A DNA stretch of 40,046 nt from JANWKA01 sp035533815 (GTDB taxonomy: Bacteria > Bacteroidota > Bacteroidia > Chitinophagales > Chitinophagaceae), in assembly GCA_035533815.1 (NCBI GenBank), contig DATLTB010000007.1, positions 1 through 40,046 on the forward strand, read 5' to 3'. The notes beneath the pieces were generated by a model that was not told the origin of the DNA, did no database searches, and was given only the letters and a program-made list of their open reading frames with translations. Made by a program: the position numbers and the translations under genes. Every line of letters starts with the position of its first letter. Within the stretch, counting starts at the first letter, position 1. This document shows, piece after piece, positions 1-9,235 of the stretch.

Positions 1-1
1 G

Positions 2-400
2 GAACTGGGGCTCAAGGTAGTCCGGACTTTCAGCAGCCTGGATAGTACAAACCAGGCCAGGACCGTCATTTTATGCGATGATTATGGTCAGAGCGGATCC
101 TTGGAATACTATGGGAGACAGGACCATTTGCCGCCGGTGGAAGGAAAGGAAGCCAGCTTCCAGCTTTGGATTCCCAGGAGTCAATATATCCATAACCTGT
201 TGCTGGTCACAGATAACCCTGCAGATCTGCATAACCCCATCCTCACCCGGAATTTTAAAAAGATCGTTCTGGCAGGGAGTATCACCAATCCCTTCAGCCG
301 GGAAGAGGGGGATCTCATTCTCATGTGTTATGGAGCCAATGCTGATTTCAACCGCTTGTTCCATGCCTGGAACCAGGCAGTCAGGGCCAGGTTCGAATAA
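2..400 (+). CDS. C-terminal fragment of a GT39/ArnT-like membrane glycosyltransferase
   Basis: The open frame enters from the left edge and ends at TAA 398-400, giving 132 residues of a longer protein. The fragment has no membrane span. It carries the features of the C-terminal periplasmic domain of dolichyl-phosphate-mannose mannosyltransferase/ArnT-like (GT39/PMT) proteins: a CDDYGQSGSLEYYG stretch near residues 25-38, a following LPPV, a hydrophobic strand ending in a 'VTDN' turn, and a closing domain with GSITNPFSREEGDL. Proteins of this family use polyprenyl-phosphate sugars on the outer face of the inner membrane. The donor and acceptor cannot be told from this piece. The antisense frame over the same bases looks like a shadow. 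Family assignment is from memory of the domain pattern, so moderate confidence. Confidence 0.6.
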   Translation, partial: ELGLKVVRTFSSLDSTNQARTVILCDDYGQSGSLEYYGRQDHLPPVEGKEASFQLWIPRSQYIHNLLLVTDNPADLHNPILTRNFKKIVLAGSITNPFSREEGDLILMCYGANADFNRLFHAWNQAVRARFE

Positions 401-596
401 ACGCTTTTTGACCCCATTCCCCTTCCCTATTGCTATCCTTTTATTCAAAAATTAAGGTAATATACCAAGGAAGTCCTGTTAATAGTATTAAATAAATTCA
501 TGCAAATATTATACATTAATAATACTTTAACTAAAAATTCACTTAAATTTTATAAACAAATTAACGATATATTCACGCTTTGTGTATAAAATACGC

Positions 597-604
597 TACC
601 TTTG
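597..604 (+). promoter_or_regulatory. Bacteroidota -7 element (TACCTTTG)
   Basis: TACCTTTG matches the Bacteroidota -7 consensus TAnnTTTG exactly and lies 63 bases before the start of the 65-residue ORF at 668. The region before it (about 470-590) is strongly AT-rich. The nearest upstream TTTG (579-582) gives a 14-nt spacer, shorter than the usual 18-21, so the -33 element is uncertain. Confidence 0.5.
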
Positions 605-667
605 CGGCGCCATTTGGGATTTTATACTGTATTTCCCGGATGGCCGGTTTAACTTAAACATATTTAT

Positions 668-865
668 ATGGAAACGATGAATGTCAAAATTGACAGAAAA
701 CTGAAAAACGAAATCCTTCAGGAATTAGCCGTGCAGGAAACCCTGGCGCTGGAACCCGGGTTATCCGAAACTCCAGTAAGGAAGAAGGGAATCAGCACCG
801 CCGAACTCTGGAATCTCCGGCGCAAAAGAAGGGCCAGAAGGTCCTCCTTACGCAGGATGCTGTAA
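668..865 (+). CDS. small basic protein of unknown function
   Basis: A 65-residue ORF with an ATG start; a second in-frame ATG follows two codons later. There is no signal peptide or membrane span. The N-terminal half is acidic to neutral (ELAVQETLALEPG), and the C-terminal third is very basic, ending in a run of Arg/Lys with an ISTAELWNLRRKRR segment. I recall short proteins ending in a similar S-T-A-x-L-W-N-I-x-R pattern in Chitinophagaceae, but I know no function for them. Support for its being real: a good -7 element at 597-604, an isolated position with both ends clear of other genes, and a composition unlike a shadow frame. A nucleic-acid-binding role would fit the basic tail but is a guess. 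Confidence 0.5.
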   Translation: METMNVKIDRKLKNEILQELAVQETLALEPGLSETPVRKKGISTAELWNLRRKRRARRSSLRRML

Positions 866-974
866 GTCCTGGCTCATTCAGGATCAAAATAGGTAGCTTA
901 ATCCAATAAGCTCAAGATTTTAGGGTGACCACGCCCCGGTCCAACGAGGGTTATTCCATAATGGGATTTGCGGC

Positions 975-2630
975 CTACAGGAAAGGACTTTGAAATGCCA
1001 ACTGTTGGAGCCCCAGTTTCACCTCGGGACAGCTCATCAGGAGGTTCCAGAGCAATCCGCTCCGGTAATTTTCGATCATGACGATCTCCGGCCCCTGGTC
1101 AATGGCCAGGTACTGGTTGTCAAACCAGATATTAGTGAGATCGAATGCATCGGTAAATCCATATTGTCCCCAGATCTTATCCCCTAATTTGTAATAAAAG
1201 TACCGTAGGGCGTTCATGGACTGTACCGGGGAATAAGGCATCGAAGAAATGGCTGCAGTCGGACTGATGACTCCCAGGTCATTGGTAGGGGAATGCGCGG
1301 AATATCCGCTGAAGTTATCATCACTGGCAGTCAGGCCCCAGCAATCTGGCCCATATCCGTTATAATGGAGCGGATTGGCTACACAATAGGCATAATTGAT
1401 CATGGTCTGGGCTGTATCCTGGGTCCAGTAATTGGCATATTCATCCGACAATCCATGGGGATCAAGGCCCAGAAAAGAATAATGGGCAAAGAACAGGGGG
1501 CCTCCGTACGCTGGCCCCAGGGGAAGGGGGATTCCGTAATAGGAATTTCCGTTCCGGATATTACCATTCTGGGCCCATCCATTGACATAATCTATCCGGT
1601 TGATGGAATCAGTATCTCCGCTGGCTAATACATAGGTAATCAGGGCTTCATTCCAACCATTGATTTGCTGATTGGACTCCCATCCATAATCGGGGCTCCA
1701 GTGCCAAAATAAGGTATGTTGTCCACCTTGGCTGAAATAGGACCAATTAACTCCCCGCCATAATGCATTGATCTGGTTCCTCAGGGTAATCTCCCCGGTA
1801 TCTGATGGGCTATTGAAAAACTGGCGGGCACAAAGCAGACCTTCCATCATATAAGCTGTTTCCACCAGGTCAGCCCCATCGTCCTGGGTGCTGAACGGAA
1901 TTGTTGCTCCGGTGTTCCCGTTCATCCAGTGTGGGAAAGCCCCGTAATAGGTATGCGCCTTATTGGTCAGGAAACTGACTATTGCTGAAATCCGGGCTAA
2001 GCCCTGGGCACGGGTGATGAAATTCCGGTAAATGCCCACCAGGATGGCCATCACCCCGAAACCGCTTCCTCCGGTGGTGACAATATCCCCTGAGGTGCTT
2101 CTTTCCAGCGCCATTCCCGACACGGGATTTGCCCCGGAATAAAAATACTGGAAAGTATGTGCTTCCACCAGATCGAGCAGGGCACTGTCGGAGATTCTCG
2201 GAAATTTATCGGTGGTATCAATTGACGTGATGAATTTAACCGTAACGGATGGACCGGAAAGAGAATCATTTGTTGCGGAGACCAGCGCCTGGTTGATGAA
2301 CAACTGGTATCCCGTAATCGGGATCAGTGGAGATGCAGGCTGCAGGATGACCTCGCTGTCTTTACGGTAGAAAGTCATATTGGAAGTAATCACCGTTCCA
2401 GGGATGGACCGGATCTGAATATCCAGGGTTGCCGCTGATCTGCTGACCGGTTCACTGAAATTCAAAGCAATATTGGGGTCGGCGCTGATGCCATAAAATG
2501 GCTGCGTGGTAGAACTGTCCATTTGCAGGGATATCAGGCTAAATGGGGTATGCTGTTTGGGGGTGATGGACTGCTTGCGGCAGGATAAAAAAAACAAACT
2601 GAGCAAGATTGCACAAAGGAAAATTCGCAT
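975..2630 (-). CDS. GH144/glycoamylase-like lipoprotein, putative beta-1,2-glucan hydrolase
   Basis: 551 residues from the ATG at 2630; a TTG six codons upstream is open but gives a worse signal peptide. A lipoprotein signal ends in FLSC with Cys17. Residues about 30-140 look like a bacterial Ig-like (Big_5) domain, and the remainder (about 145-550) is a glycoamylase-like alpha/alpha barrel (PF10091). Motifs typical of the family are visible: GGSGFGVMAIL, DDGADLVETAYMMEGLL, QINGWNEALITYVLA, SPTNDLGVISPTAAISSMPY and AIDQGPEIVMIENYRSGLLW. PF10091 includes GH144, whose characterised members cleave beta-1,2-glucans, so this activity is likely but inferred. Export to the periplasm or outer membrane is expected. 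It is the last gene after susC-susD-LamG, separated from them by a strong hairpin at 2711-2740, so it may be expressed by read-through or from its own weak promoter. Confidence 0.85.
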   Translation of the reverse strand: MRIFLCAILLSLFFLSCRKQSITPKQHTPFSLISLQMDSSTTQPFYGISADPNIALNFSEPVSRSAATLDIQIRSIPGTVITSNMTFYRKDSEVILQPASPLIPITGYQLFINQALVSATNDSLSGPSVTVKFITSIDTTDKFPRISDSALLDLVEAHTFQYFYSGANPVSGMALERSTSGDIVTTGGSGFGVMAILVGIYRNFITRAQGLARISAIVSFLTNKAHTYYGAFPHWMNGNTGATIPFSTQDDGADLVETAYMMEGLLCARQFFNSPSDTGEITLRNQINALWRGVNWSYFSQGGQHTLFWHWSPDYGWESNQQINGWNEALITYVLASGDTDSINRIDYVNGWAQNGNIRNGNSYYGIPLPLGPAYGGPLFFAHYSFLGLDPHGLSDEYANYWTQDTAQTMINYAYCVANPLHYNGYGPDCWGLTASDDNFSGYSAHSPTNDLGVISPTAAISSMPYSPVQSMNALRYFYYKLGDKIWGQYGFTDAFDLTNIWFDNQYLAIDQGPEIVMIENYRSGLLWNLLMSCPEVKLGLQQLAFQSPFL

Positions 2631-2710
2631 AGGTACCTGTTTGAACAAAGAATACAGTCACCTGGTCTTTGTAAATTTTATGCTATATCATTAACCGGAC
2701 AAATAAAAAA

Positions 2711-2750
2711 GAGGCTGTGGGATCATTCCGGCACAGCCTCATTTTTTTAA
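2711..2750 (-). terminator. bidirectional intrinsic terminator or attenuator
   Basis: A perfect 9-bp stem GAGGCTGTG / CACAGCCTC (2711-2719 and 2732-2740) with a 12-nt loop is flanked by A-rich sequence on the left and a T7 run on the right. On the minus strand the hairpin is followed by TTTTTTATTTG, so it would end the susC-susD-LamG transcript before the GH144-like gene. The symmetry would also stop plus-strand transcription. Confidence 0.85.
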
Positions 2751-2762
2751 AGGAATGAACGG

Positions 2763-3776
2763 TTAGAAACCCGCTTTTTCCAGGATATACAATGAATTGG
2801 CATCGGATGCACTGAGGGCGGTATTATACACTCTCAGTCTTTCCATGGCACCGGTGTAATTTCCTGCCCAGGGTTGTATCCCGCCCACGGACAAGGCCGG
2901 AGTAGTATTCACAGACCAGGCGCCAATGACCACGCCGGATACATTTTTGAATACCAGACTGCCCCAGCCAGTGGCATTATTGACATTGGAAACACTTCCC
3001 GGATCTGACATATACAGTTTCAAACCGCCAGTTACCCCGGGGTAGGTAGTATACGGACCATTGATGGGCACAGCGGTACCGTTTTCATACACATTCAGGG
3101 TGGAGGAAGCCGCACTGTAGGTGACGATCACATTGGTCCATTTGCTGACCGCAGTGTCGAGATATGCAGTAACATAATAGTTGCCCCACTGTATCCCATT
3201 GCTAAAGTTGGACAGGATCACTTTGAGCTGTAAAGTATCCGAGTTCGGGGTAGTTACTCCGCCGGCCACAGAAGTGAAGGGTGCCAGTCCAATATGAATA
3301 TTGGATTGCCATGCGGAATCATTGGCCAACTGGAAAAAGGCCTGTTCTCCCAGACCAGCTGCAGGAGTGGCTCCGGGGTTAGGTACAGGTTGATTTCCAT
3401 TAATCCAAACGGAGAGAGTGAAGCTCGTCAGAGAAGATAATGCATTACCTGCATTGGGATAAGTAATGTAACTGTAGGTGGCACTCGATCCCTGCCAGGC
3501 CTGGGTACCACTTTGCATCCCCGTAATATAGGTGCCTCCGTTATTGGTTCCGGAAAGGCTGCCCTTGGTATCATTCACGTTGCCATTGAAAGACCAGAAA
3601 TCGGTCAGGCTGGCTGAGGCGATCTGATTGGAAGAATCATAGCCTCCCGGATTGGTCGGTGGTTTTGGTCCTGCATGGCTAGGGCTGGAATTTTTTTTAC
3701 AGGAACTGAACATCAGGCCTCCCAAAAGCATGGTCCCGGCAACGTAATACCCTAAATTTTTGAATTTTGATTTCAT
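2763..3776 (-). CDS. LamG/concanavalin-like lipoprotein of the SusCD locus
   Basis: 337 residues with a lipoprotein signal (lipobox FSSC, Cys26) followed by a Pro/Gly/Ser-rich linker. From about residue 60 the sequence reads as a LamG_3-type jelly roll (LTDFWSFNGNVNDTKGS, then SFTLSVWINGNQP, then MERLRVYNTALSASDANSLY at the end, a typical closing motif of the fold). It follows susD by 62 bases on the same strand and precedes the terminator at 2711. Position and fold suggest a surface glycan-binding protein filling the SusE/SusF role; actual binding is not shown by the sequence. LamG proteins can also bind protein partners. Confidence 0.8.
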   Translation of the reverse strand: MKSKFKNLGYYVAGTMLLGGLMFSSCKKNSSPSHAGPKPPTNPGGYDSSNQIASASLTDFWSFNGNVNDTKGSLSGTNNGGTYITGMQSGTQAWQGSSATYSYITYPNAGNALSSLTSFTLSVWINGNQPVPNPGATPAAGLGEQAFFQLANDSAWQSNIHIGLAPFTSVAGGVTTPNSDTLQLKVILSNFSNGIQWGNYYVTAYLDTAVSKWTNVIVTYSAASSTLNVYENGTAVPINGPYTTYPGVTGGLKLYMSDPGSVSNVNNATGWGSLVFKNVSGVVIGAWSVNTTPALSVGGIQPWAGNYTGAMERLRVYNTALSASDANSLYILEKAGF

Positions 3777-3838
3777 AGTCTTGTTTTTTGTTTTGGATTT
3801 TAGTTAAATGAAAATGGTTGGATATACATGTTAATTTA

Positions 3839-5401
3839 TTAATAACCAGGGTTTTGTATTAATTTCCCCCCGCTTAATGCAATCTGGGTGGCCGGAATCG
3901 GCAAAACCTCATTCTTACCCTGTACAAAATTTTTGCCAACTGCTTGCATGACCTGGGCCGCCCTGCCTTCCCGGACAATATCAAAGAACCGGTCATGCTC
4001 CAAGGCCAGTTCGACATGCCGTTCATGCCAGATAGCCGTTCTCAGTGCAGTTTGACCAGATGCAGTCGTATTTGGCAGGCCAGCCCGGTTTCGCACCTGG
4101 TTCAGGTCTGCAATAGCCACTGAACTATTATTCAGTTCATTGGCCGACTCTGCATTGATCAGCAATACTTCCGCATACCTGAGGATATGAATATTCTTTT
4201 CTTTCCGGTCCCGGTTACCATAAAACGTTTCAATACCGTCTTTTCGTTCACTGTGGTAAGCCTTATAATTATAATAAGGACTCTGGGTGCTATTGATATT
4301 GGGAATGACAAACCCATCCCAAAGGGTATCTCCGCTGGGTGCCAACGGATTAGGATTAATGGTGATGATGGTGGCAGCTTTTCGGAGATCCCCCGGTTCA
4401 TAGGCATTGACCAGGCTTTGGGACGGGGTGCAGAATCCCCATCCGAGATCCCCCGTGGGGTCATTGAAATTGGGGTTATTCCATACACCCCCCTTGTTGC
4501 GGGGACCCTGGCATTCTGAATACAGGGGTACTCCGGCATCCGTATTGCCATAGCCTCCGGTTTCGATTTCGAAAATGGATTCCGCATCATTGTCCCCAAC
4601 CTGTCTCCAGATGGTGGAATAATCGGGCACGAGCTGATACTGGGCTGAATTGATCACGTCCTGGCTCAGGTTAAAGGCCTGGAGCCAGTTCTTTTCGTAC
4701 AGATATACTTTGGCCAATAAGGTTTCTGCTGCTCCTTTTGTGATCCGGCCAACCACCTGGGCACTGCGCAGCGGAAGATGGTCCATAGCAAACTGCAGGT
4801 CCGGCACAATGGCTTTATTATAGATATCGCTGTCTGAAGCCCGGGTGACCAGGGAAGGATCAGTATCTGCCTGGCGGGGACCTGTGGGCACCCCAAGCAC
4901 CAGGGGGACCCCGCCGAAAAACCGGACCAGGTTGAAATAATAGTATCCCCGGATAAACCGGACTTCCGCACTCAATTCCGTTTTCGTGGCAGTATCCAAA
5001 GGAGATATGGCCAGGGCAGCCAGGGCGTTGTTGGCCCTGGAGATTCCGGCGTAATACCCGTTCCATAGGGCAGCCACAAAAGTATTGGAAGGCGTTTCCG
5101 TGAAATTATCCAAGTCCCCTATTTCCGGCTGATCTCCGGCAAAGCTTCCCTTATCCGCATCATCGGACATGATATTGGTAGCTGCAATGAAGCTGATGCC
5201 ATGGGTATCGGTATTCCATCCTCCTCCCGGATCTATGTAAATCAGGCTGCTGTATACCCCGGTGACCAGGTTGGTCGCCAGCTGGGGGTCATTGGCAGGG
5301 GAAGACTGGCCCTGGATCGGGACATTCAGGAAACTTTTACTGCATGAACAAGCCAGCGTGACATTGAGTAAGGCGAATATCCGGATAATTTGTTTTTTCA
5401 T
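3839..5401 (-). CDS. SusD/RagB-family nutrient-binding outer membrane lipoprotein
   Basis: 520 residues, the usual size for SusD. The signal peptide ends in a lipobox with Cys18 or Cys20 (LACSCSK). The N-terminal SusD-like region has TNLVTGVYSSL and LWNGYYAGISRANNAL; the C-terminal RagB/SusD part has ILRYAEVLLINAESANEL, DLNQVRNRAGLP and IWHERHVELALEHDRFFDIVREGRA, all hallmark segments built on tetratricopeptide-like helices. SusD proteins sit as a lid on the SusC channel and capture oligosaccharide at the cell surface. The gene starts 18 bases after the susC stop, consistent with one transcript. The ligand is unknown; the GH144-like gene nearby points to a beta-glucan. Confidence 0.95.
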   Translation of the reverse strand: MKKQIIRIFALLNVTLACSCSKSFLNVPIQGQSSPANDPQLATNLVTGVYSSLIYIDPGGGWNTDTHGISFIAATNIMSDDADKGSFAGDQPEIGDLDNFTETPSNTFVAALWNGYYAGISRANNALAALAISPLDTATKTELSAEVRFIRGYYYFNLVRFFGGVPLVLGVPTGPRQADTDPSLVTRASDSDIYNKAIVPDLQFAMDHLPLRSAQVVGRITKGAAETLLAKVYLYEKNWLQAFNLSQDVINSAQYQLVPDYSTIWRQVGDNDAESIFEIETGGYGNTDAGVPLYSECQGPRNKGGVWNNPNFNDPTGDLGWGFCTPSQSLVNAYEPGDLRKAATIITINPNPLAPSGDTLWDGFVIPNINSTQSPYYNYKAYHSERKDGIETFYGNRDRKEKNIHILRYAEVLLINAESANELNNSSVAIADLNQVRNRAGLPNTTASGQTALRTAIWHERHVELALEHDRFFDIVREGRAAQVMQAVGKNFVQGKNEVLPIPATQIALSGGKLIQNPGY

Positions 5402-5419
5402 ATCGGCAGATTTATTCCT

Positions 5420-8400
5420 TTAAAATCCCACATTCACACCCAGTGCATAGGTCTTTTCCGTGGGATAGGCATTTAGTTCGATCCCTGAATTAGTGGGTGT
5501 TCCGGGCAGCTCGGCGGTGAATCCACTATATTTTTTGATGGTCAGGGGATTTTCCGCTGTGAAATAAATACGCAGACTGCTGATCGCCCGGGTATGTTTC
5601 AGGATGTCCCCCGGAATCGTATACCCCAGGGTGGTATTGTCCACCCGGAAAAAGGATCCGGATTCCACGAAATAAGTGGAAGCAGGAAGCTCTCCCCCAT
5701 TGGCCCTGGGCTCGGATTGGGTCTTATTGGAATTGGTCCAGCGGTTATTGGCTGTGGAGGCTTCTACATTGTCCAGGAAGGACTGCCGAAAGGCCTTTTT
5801 CCCATTGTACACCTTATTGCCGAAATTCCCATAGGTATCCAGGCTGAAGTCAAAATTACCGTAGGTTATTCCCAGGGAGAAACCGTAATAGGCTACAGGC
5901 TGATAGGAACCTGCATATACGGAATCCAGGATCCCGTTGCTGTTGAACTGGTATTTGAAATCGCCAGGTACGGCACCAGGCTGCAGCATGATGCCATGGG
6001 AATCCGTATAGGCATTAATCTCGGCCTGGTTCTGGAATACCCCCAGCACCTTCTGCACATAGAAACTGCCGATCGGGTGACCATTGTCTGTTCTGGTGAC
6101 ATCCGGCTGATTAGCACCGATCGGTCCGTCAATATAAGGTTGCCCTCCGTTGAGTCCAACGACATTATTTTTATTGAAGGTGATATTGCCGCTGATATAA
6201 TAGGATAATTTCCGGGAGATCCGGTCATTCCATTTCAGGGAAACTTCTTCCCCGATATTGGAGATATTGGCTGCATTGGTCAGCACATATCCTGCCGGTA
6301 TACTGCTGTTGGGATTTGGCTGACTGCCCAGGGTACCAGGCACCAGCACATAAATGAGGGCGTTCTGGGTCAGTTTGTTATAATATCCCAGTTCGCCGCT
6401 CAGCTTTCCTTTCAAGGAGCTGAACTCGATCCCCAGGTCGGTTTCATCATTGACTTCCCAACCGATGTTTTGGTCCTTGATCTGTGTGATGGCACTTCCG
6501 CCGGTGGCGTTGCCACCGAAAAAATAAGGCAGGTTCGGGGTAACCGTGATGGCAGAAGCATCCGGAGGGATGGCATCATTGCCGACCCTGCCCCAGGATC
6601 CCCTGAGTTTGAGAAAATCTACTATATGCTGGTTGCGCATGAAATTTTCTTCGCTGATAATCCATCCGGCACCAATGGACGGGGAATAAGCCCAGCGGTG
6701 GGCTGCAGAAAATATGGAACTGGCGTCTGCCCGGAAATTTACGGTAAGCAGGTATTTGCCCCCGTAACTGTAATTGATCCTGCCCAGGTAGGAATTGCGG
6801 GTGTATTTTTCTTCATTGGAGGAATTGGATTGGGTATTGGCATCCCCTTCATTCAGGTACCAGAGATTGGGATTGGAGGGGACATTCATGCGGTAACCCT
6901 GGATATACTGGGAGAAGAATTCCTCAGCCGTGGTACCAGCCAGCAGGGTTAAATCATGCTGCCCAAACTGCTTGTGGAAGGTTGCGGTATTGTCCCATAC
7001 CCAGTGATAAAAGAAATTATCCTGGACACTGAGGTTGCTGATGCTATTGCTTTGGTTGCCTCCCGGAGTAACAAAAGTATTGTTGTCAGCGGCGAATTGA
7101 TCATTATAGAGGCGGTTATTGTTAAAATCCAGTTCATCGTTGATATCACTCCTAAGGGTAAGCCAGGGAACCGGCTTATATTCCAGATAACCCGAGCCCT
7201 CCAGGTGGTTATCGCGGGTATTATTGTTATTGTCCTGGATATCCAGGATAGGGTTGCCTACATTCTGGAATAGAGAGGTATTGCCATATTTTCCGTTGAT
7301 CATGGCCGGGATGAGGGGAGCTGCCCGGTACGCATCATTATAGGCAGTTCCCAGGTTGACATTCTGGGTGTTCCCGTTGGAATAAGCGGCATCTAACCCC
7401 AGGGTTAACCCGGGTGCCAGGTCGAATTCATTGTTGGAACGCAAAGTGAACCTTTTAAATACATTATCTATGACGATGCCCTGATCCGATAAGTAACCCA
7501 GGTCCAGCAGGTACCTGGTTTTCGCAGATGCACCCGATATGGAAACCGAATGATTCTGCTCTATACCATTGCGCAGGATCTGGTTGTACCAGTTTGTGGA
7601 ATATCCGGTTGGCGATACTGCCGGTCCCAGGGAAGCCTGCACATAATCGATATATTGCTGGGCGTTAGCCATCTTGACCAGGTTGGCAGGCATATGGACC
7701 CCTACATAGGCGTTATAACTGATTTGCATTTTGCCCTTTTTACCTTGCTTGGTCGTGATGATGATCACCCCGTTGGCTGCCCTGACGCCGTAAATAGCTT
7801 CAGAGGAAGCATCTTTCAGGATACTCATGCTGGCTATATCGGCAGTGTTGATATTGGTGATGTCACTGGTGATGACTCCATCGACGACATACAGGGGATT
7901 GGCTCCTGCGAGCATGGTGCCAGTTCCCCGAATCCGGATCGTGGGAGCTACTCCAGGCTGATCGCTGCCAATCACCTGCACTCCGGCCACCTGCCCCTGG
8001 ATGGCCTGAGTGGCCGTCAGCAGCGGAGGTTTGGATAACTGGGCCCCGCTGATGGTTGCCGTTGCCCCGGTGATGTATTTCTTCTGTTGGGTCCCGTATC
8101 CTACCACGACAATCTCACTCAGGGACTGGCTGGAAGATTGCAGGGTGATATTGATCACCGTTTGTCCTTTCACCGGGGCCTCTACTTCCCGGTAACCTAT
8201 AAAGGAAAATACCAGGATATCGGTATCAGAAACAGGGATCATATAATTTCCGTTGGCATCGGTGGAAGTAGCCTGGGTGGTTCCCTTGACGGAAACGGTC
8301 ACTCCGACCAGGATGACCCCGCTGGTATCCTGCACATGTCCTGTTACCTGGTGTACCGGGGGAACCTGAATGGTATTTCCTGTAATCCGGTTTTTTTCTG

Positions 8401-8512
8401 CCCTGCCTTTCAAAGGGAAACTTCCCGCCAGAAACAGGCCCAGGATCAGTTTTGCAGTTAGTGCAAATACGCGCTGGTCTATACGGGAAAATACAGGTAT
8501 AGCTTTAATCAT
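5420..8512 (-). CDS. SusC/RagA-family TonB-linked outer membrane transporter
   Basis: 1030 residues. A basic N-terminus and hydrophobic segment to about residue 38 form the signal peptide. It is followed by a CarboxypepD_reg-like domain (about 52-130; HQVTGHVQDTSGVILVGV), the family signature SLSEIVVVGYGTQQKK, a plug domain (GQVAGVQVIGSDQPGVAPTIRIRG, then NPLYVVDGVI), and a 22-strand barrel ending in Phe (ALGVNVGF). With SusD it imports oligosaccharides using TonB energy. No sigma/anti-sigma pair precedes it and no SusR or hybrid two-component regulator is in view, so its regulator lies elsewhere. A well-formed promoter lies about 100 bases upstream. Confidence 0.96.
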   Translation of the reverse strand: MIKAIPVFSRIDQRVFALTAKLILGLFLAGSFPLKGRAEKNRITGNTIQVPPVHQVTGHVQDTSGVILVGVTVSVKGTTQATSTDANGNYMIPVSDTDILVFSFIGYREVEAPVKGQTVINITLQSSSQSLSEIVVVGYGTQQKKYITGATATISGAQLSKPPLLTATQAIQGQVAGVQVIGSDQPGVAPTIRIRGTGTMLAGANPLYVVDGVITSDITNINTADIASMSILKDASSEAIYGVRAANGVIIITTKQGKKGKMQISYNAYVGVHMPANLVKMANAQQYIDYVQASLGPAVSPTGYSTNWYNQILRNGIEQNHSVSISGASAKTRYLLDLGYLSDQGIVIDNVFKRFTLRSNNEFDLAPGLTLGLDAAYSNGNTQNVNLGTAYNDAYRAAPLIPAMINGKYGNTSLFQNVGNPILDIQDNNNNTRDNHLEGSGYLEYKPVPWLTLRSDINDELDFNNNRLYNDQFAADNNTFVTPGGNQSNSISNLSVQDNFFYHWVWDNTATFHKQFGQHDLTLLAGTTAEEFFSQYIQGYRMNVPSNPNLWYLNEGDANTQSNSSNEEKYTRNSYLGRINYSYGGKYLLTVNFRADASSIFSAAHRWAYSPSIGAGWIISEENFMRNQHIVDFLKLRGSWGRVGNDAIPPDASAITVTPNLPYFFGGNATGGSAITQIKDQNIGWEVNDETDLGIEFSSLKGKLSGELGYYNKLTQNALIYVLVPGTLGSQPNPNSSIPAGYVLTNAANISNIGEEVSLKWNDRISRKLSYYISGNITFNKNNVVGLNGGQPYIDGPIGANQPDVTRTDNGHPIGSFYVQKVLGVFQNQAEINAYTDSHGIMLQPGAVPGDFKYQFNSNGILDSVYAGSYQPVAYYGFSLGITYGNFDFSLDTYGNFGNKVYNGKKAFRQSFLDNVEASTANNRWTNSNKTQSEPRANGGELPASTYFVESGSFFRVDNTTLGYTIPGDILKHTRAISSLRIYFTAENPLTIKKYSGFTAELPGTPTNSGIELNAYPTEKTYALGVNVGF

Positions 8513-8614
8513 GGTTTTCTCTTTTGAACCAAATATGGAAGGCTTTTTTTGGATGAAAATAAGTCTGGACTTTAAAAATTAGGAAAGTTTTTCTGGATTA
8601 TAGAGGATTGAGTG

Positions 8615-8645
8615 CAAATTTACGGAAAAATTAGCTGTGTCCAAA
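8615..8645 (-). promoter_or_regulatory. promoter of the susC operon
   Basis: On the minus strand TTTG (8645-8642), a 19-nt spacer and TAAATTTG (8622-8615) match the Bacteroidota consensus TTTG-N19-21-TAnnTTTG in full. It predicts a start of transcription near 8609 and an untranslated leader of roughly 95 nt before the susC ATG at 8512. Confidence 0.7.
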
Positions 8646-9235
8646 TAACAATAAGTATAGGTAGTATAAACGGTAAAATGGCTAGGGTATTATGTTTATT
8701 GCTGCGGTAAAGTAAATGATAACAACAGAGACATCCTGGTTCAGCAAGGACAGGAAAATTTCTTTGTTCCTAACAGAAAAAAAGAACCCCAGGACAATCC
8801 TTTCTCCGCTCTTATTCCCGAACTACCATTTTTTCATAACTATGGCCAGACTCCTTGTAGGAAAGCCTTTTAGGGGATGCATAGCCATCGGAGAAATAAA
8901 AAAACGCTCCAGGATAACCGACCAGTTTGGCAATGATTATTAAATGTGATAGGTATTTGAGTAATGTTTTAGGGTGGAGCCCTTCCATAGTTTCTAAATA
9001 AAGTCCATGGTGAAATAGGCCATCAAGGCCATTTTATCCAAGGAAGCTGGGACTTGTCAGGGTGGGCTGGCAATAGTCGGGCCTTCCTTTCTCCCTTATT
9101 CTGGATTTTTCCTGGACATTCCCAATTTAAGCGGTGATAGGCCTGGAAAGAAAAACGGATAAATCTTTAAAATCAGCTCCCAAAAGGAACATCCGGGGAT
9201 AAATAGGGATAGATTGCCTGATCGGATCCTTGTAT
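8646..9235. other. 590-bp gap without a convincing gene
   Basis: It lies between the susC promoter and tRNA-Cys. The longest plus-strand ORF here (8716-8943, 75 residues) has no recognisable domain, no -7 element and an unlikely composition, so it is not called. The gap holds mixed AT-rich and GC-rich patches but no clear long inverted repeat or terminator that I can see. It is long for this otherwise compact stretch and may be a remnant of a lost gene, an RNA gene or a regulatory region. Confidence 0.4.

Noticed and set aside
5594..6208. 204-codon plus-strand frame inside susC
   Set aside because: Full overlap with a canonical SusC coding region and a repetitive Gly/Ile composition typical of a shadow frame.
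8716..8943. 75-codon plus-strand ORF upstream of tRNA-Cys
   Set aside because: No domain, no promoter or start context, and a composition without protein character; left as part of an unassigned gap.
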